Assembly: GCA_964059195.1 (NCBI GenBank) | Contig: CAXKWD010000006.1 | Coordinates: 11,958,530-12,022,529 of the forward strand | Direction of reading: 5' to 3' | Length of the DNA: 64,000 bases | From: Ectobius pallidus | Taxonomy: Eukaryota; Arthropoda; Insecta; Blattodea; Ectobiidae | Part shown: positions 61,880 to 64,000 of the stretch, one piece after another | How the letters are laid out: each line of letters starts with the position of its first letter | Numbering within the stretch: the stretch's first letter is position 1 | Notes under the pieces: generated by a model | The model's input: only the letters and a program-made list of their open reading frames with translations | What the model was told of the DNA's origin: nothing | Databases searched by the model: none | Position numbers and translations under genes: made by a program

Positions 61880-62260
61880 TTATTTGCTGTCAATTGACTT
61901 GATACAAGTTTCTGACATTGTCAAGCTTACAGACTAAGAGCTAATATTGCTACAACCTAGATCTAAGGATAAAAGTGTGTGATTGATCAAAATATAATAA
62001 TGTATATGTGCTAATCGGTTATTACAATTCGTCTAAAGAATATAAACATTTTTCTATTAAGTATTTCTTCAGAAGTGTTTTGAAATTTTTCTTGTCAGCA
62101 TTCTTAATTTCTACAGGTAGCTTGTTGTATAGTATAGTTCCAATTACACTTACGTCCTTAAATATAATTTGCTTTTTGCATGTATATCTATGACAATCTA
62201 AGCTACTTCTTGTGCTATAATTATGAATTTCACTATTTTCTTGTTAGATTTCTAAATACT
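61803..62260 (-). pseudogene. LINE 3' end (CR1/Jockey group), ATT-tailed
   Basis: On the minus strand from about 62165 to 62034: KDVSVIGTILYNKLPVEIKN, then KKNFKTLLKKYLIEKCLYSL and DEL stop, a perfect C-terminal RT tail of the family represented at 25633-27282. The 3' untranslated region follows and ends in about 24 ATT triplets (AAT on the plus strand, 61803-61880). It has no start codon and would be missed by ORF callers that need ATG. Confidence 0.8.
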
Positions 62261-63160
62261 ATTTCTAGTACTATTATTATATTTTTATTATAGGCCTATT
62301 ATTATATTTGTATTATATTATTATATTTATATTAAATACCCATTATTATATTTGTATTATATTATTATATTTATATTAAATACCCATTATTATATTTGTA
62401 TTATATTATATTTTTATTATATTATTATTTTTATTATATTATGATATTTATATTGCATTATTATTAGACTACTACTACTATAATTATTCTTAATGGTATT
62501 GTCATTGTTAGGTCTATTGCTATTATTTCTGTATTTGTTATCATTATTATTATATTATTATTATGTTCCTCTTTGTTTTGTCATAAGTATTGAGATCAAA
62601 CATACGTGCAATTAAACAGTTGTAGGCCTAATAGTTGGCTTTCAAAATATATATTTGTATTCTTTAAGGTTAATTAGACTGTACTCCTTTCCTTTGTTAT
62701 ATGGATATGTAAGAGTTATGTTCATGGGCCTAATTTACGTATTTTATATCCACGCTTCAATGTCATTTATCGTGACATTGATCACTTTATACTATATCCA
62801 ATCTTAATTTTTTTAATAAATAGACAATAATGAACTACCGTACATACAGTACGCTATTCTTTTCCAAAAATAGTTATTTATGGAGCTTATTTAATAGATA
62901 TTCTGCTCACAATGGATTGTTATTTTGAAATTCACGGTTTTTTTTTGCCCATAATAATGAGTTTAATTTGTTTGTGTCGTATGTATGTAGTCATATTTTT
63001 ATTTAATACTTCTAGATAATATAATAATTATTTCGTAGCATTATCGTTAACCTACGTTGCTGTAGTACAATCTGAAATTTGATATAAGTTGCATAATCTC
63101 AATAAATTCACCATCTAATATCACAGAAGTGAGAAAACTGACGTCTGAAAACTATAGAGG
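62261..63160. other. AT-rich simple-sequence region
   Basis: Degenerate TATTATATTTGTATTATAT repeats at about 62270-62470, then unassigned AT-rich DNA within the TIR element. Confidence 0.6.
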
Positions 63161-63479
63161 ATGGAAAAAGGCGACCACTCGGCTTCCTTCAGTATTTAAG
63201 ATAAGGAAACTCTCTTACTTCCTCCTTTAAACTAACAGGGAGGTTCGAGAATAAGAAAAGGTGCTTCTTAAGGGACATCACAGGCCCCCTTTCACCTTTA
63301 AGGAGCCATCCGTCCTAAAGCGAAACAAGGAAGGTTCCAGAGTACGAATGGCTATGTAAGGAGGATTGAAGGCCCATTTTAAATGAAGGAGCTTGAAAGG
63401 AGGATTCCAGAATTCCGCCCTCAGTGTAATTCTCGAGAAGGCGGTGGTTTTAACACACTTTACCAATGTCGGATAATTT

Positions 63480-63778
63480 ATTTAAATTTTGGATAACTTA
63501 ATCATTGAGTTGAATCATTGAGTTTATTGTTTTAATTTTTGGATGTTTTAATTTTTTTTTAGTTTGGGAAATTTGTATTTTTTAATTTTGGATTTGCGCG
63601 GTAATCAACCTCCGGGTTCCATAAAATAGATAATATACCTTTAGATTGCTTAGGAATTGTCTATTGCCTTTAAGGAAGTAATGTCTGAAAAATTTCCTTT
63701 GATTACTCCTAATCATTGAGTTGATTGTTTTCTGTGCAGTCCGCTCCGAAACACGTAGTTTTGAGTGTGACTGATTTA
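63480..63778 (+). repeat. second copy of the T-rich/LINE-tail segment
   Basis: A short TTTTTAATTTTGGA-type tract, then GCGCGGTAATCAACCTCCGG and about 180 bp almost identical to 46226-46440, ending GTGTGACTGATTT. Homology extends past the LINE 3' end, so a larger composite unit was duplicated. Confidence 0.7.
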
Positions 63779-63780
63779 TC

Positions 63781-64000
63781 AGAAGTGGTGTGCCACAAGG
63801 AAGCATCCTGGGCCCCAGCCTGTTCAACATCTTTATAAATGATATTCCTCATCGGTCACAATATAATAATAGCAACATACACATATTTGCTGACGATACA
63901 CTGATCACTGGACAATCAGTCAAAGCAACACATGCAGCAAACCAAATACGCCGAACAATACCTCTATTAGAGGAGTGGCTAACAAAATGGCGGGTAGAAA
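63781..64000 (+). pseudogene. LINE reverse transcriptase fragment running off the window
   Basis: The frame starting at 63781 is open to the edge: RSGVPQGSILGPSLFNIFIN (motif B), then NIHIFADDTLITGQSVKATH (motif C, catalytic DD), then PLLEEWLTKWRVE. The GVPQGS.L.P.LFN...ND and ADDT pattern is Jockey-group RT. It has no ATG because the 5' part is missing: it begins abruptly after the 63480-63778 repeat. Whether it is a truncated insertion or continues as a longer open frame depends on sequence beyond 64000. Confidence 0.8.

Larger units (their letters stand above)
60683..63414. mobile_element. 2.7-kb TIR element with CCTTC-rich ends
   Basis: The left end AATTCTGGAACAAGCCTTCA and right end (inverted) AATTCTGGAATCCTCCTTTC are imperfect inverses, followed at both ends by many AAGGAGG/CCTCCTT words. 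It interrupts a tandem repeat, which confirms it as an insertion. No target duplication was recognised; about four bases (GATG) appear lost. It hosts a SINE and a LINE 3' end; no transposase identified. Confidence 0.65.

Overview
The window looks like intergenic DNA from an insect genome. I could not identify any single-copy host gene with a conserved domain, any rRNA or intact tRNA gene, any operon or any CRISPR. It is AT-rich, full of microsatellites, and almost entirely built from transposable elements: LINEs, tRNA-derived SINEs, Penelope-like elements, Helitrons, mariner, hAT, Harbinger-like and pogo-like DNA transposons, and MITEs. A decayed LINE 3' end (50475-50880) ends in ...AAMNLRVP plus a stop. 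From memory this phrase is very common in cockroach and termite (Blattodea) repeats, so a blattodean is my best guess. I could not test this.

Layout. 0-3 kb: a TA-flanked terminal-inverted-repeat (TIR) element, a SINE with a perfect 13-bp target-site duplication (TSD), and three hAT-like elements nested in one another. 3-6.5 kb: a Harbinger transposase scrap, two nested foldback repeats carrying hammerhead-ribozyme-like motifs, one copy of an interspersed repeat (family A), and a Tigger-like fragment. 7-10.8 kb: two foldback mariners, several TA-flanked MITEs and a hAT-like element. 10.8-14.5 kb: a TIR element hosting an 826-bp palindrome with two hammerhead-like motifs, a second ribozyme-bearing inverted repeat, and a second family A copy interrupted by a Helitron. 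15.7-25.4 kb: a SINE, then a nest in which an older repeat holds a Harbinger-like element (with a MADF exon), which holds a hAT element, which holds another hAT element, which holds a nearly full-length LINE with two intact ORFs. 25.6-27.4 kb: a 5'-truncated CR1/Jockey-group LINE with an open reverse-transcriptase (RT) frame. 27.5-31 kb: Penelope-like fragments split by a mariner that contains an RNase H-bearing LINE, itself broken by a MITE. 31-33 kb: a minus-strand Helitron and a foldback holding a SINE. 33.9-36.8 kb: an RTE-type LINE with a 952-codon open frame and a 13-bp TSD. 38-41 kb: a deleted mariner and a Helitron. 41.6-45.5 kb: a nest about six elements deep. 45.6-51 kb: a T-rich minisatellite, two foldback mariners, a hAT MITE inserted into a sibling, and LINE remains. 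51.7-54.5 kb: a TIR element with a THAP-like exon. 54.7-60.5 kb: mariner remains, a GGGTCGAT TIR element, and a hAT transposon with a decayed transposase and AATTG-rich palindromic ends, inside another TIR element. 60.5-64 kb: a split tandem repeat around a 2.7-kb TIR element, a LINE 3' end, and a LINE RT running off the edge.

The proteins do not form a pathway; each served its own element. Only the two ORFs of the 18.7-23.4 kb LINE look like a matched, undamaged set. The value of the window is its insertion history: many TSDs and two empty paralogous sites survive, so the order of events can be read directly.
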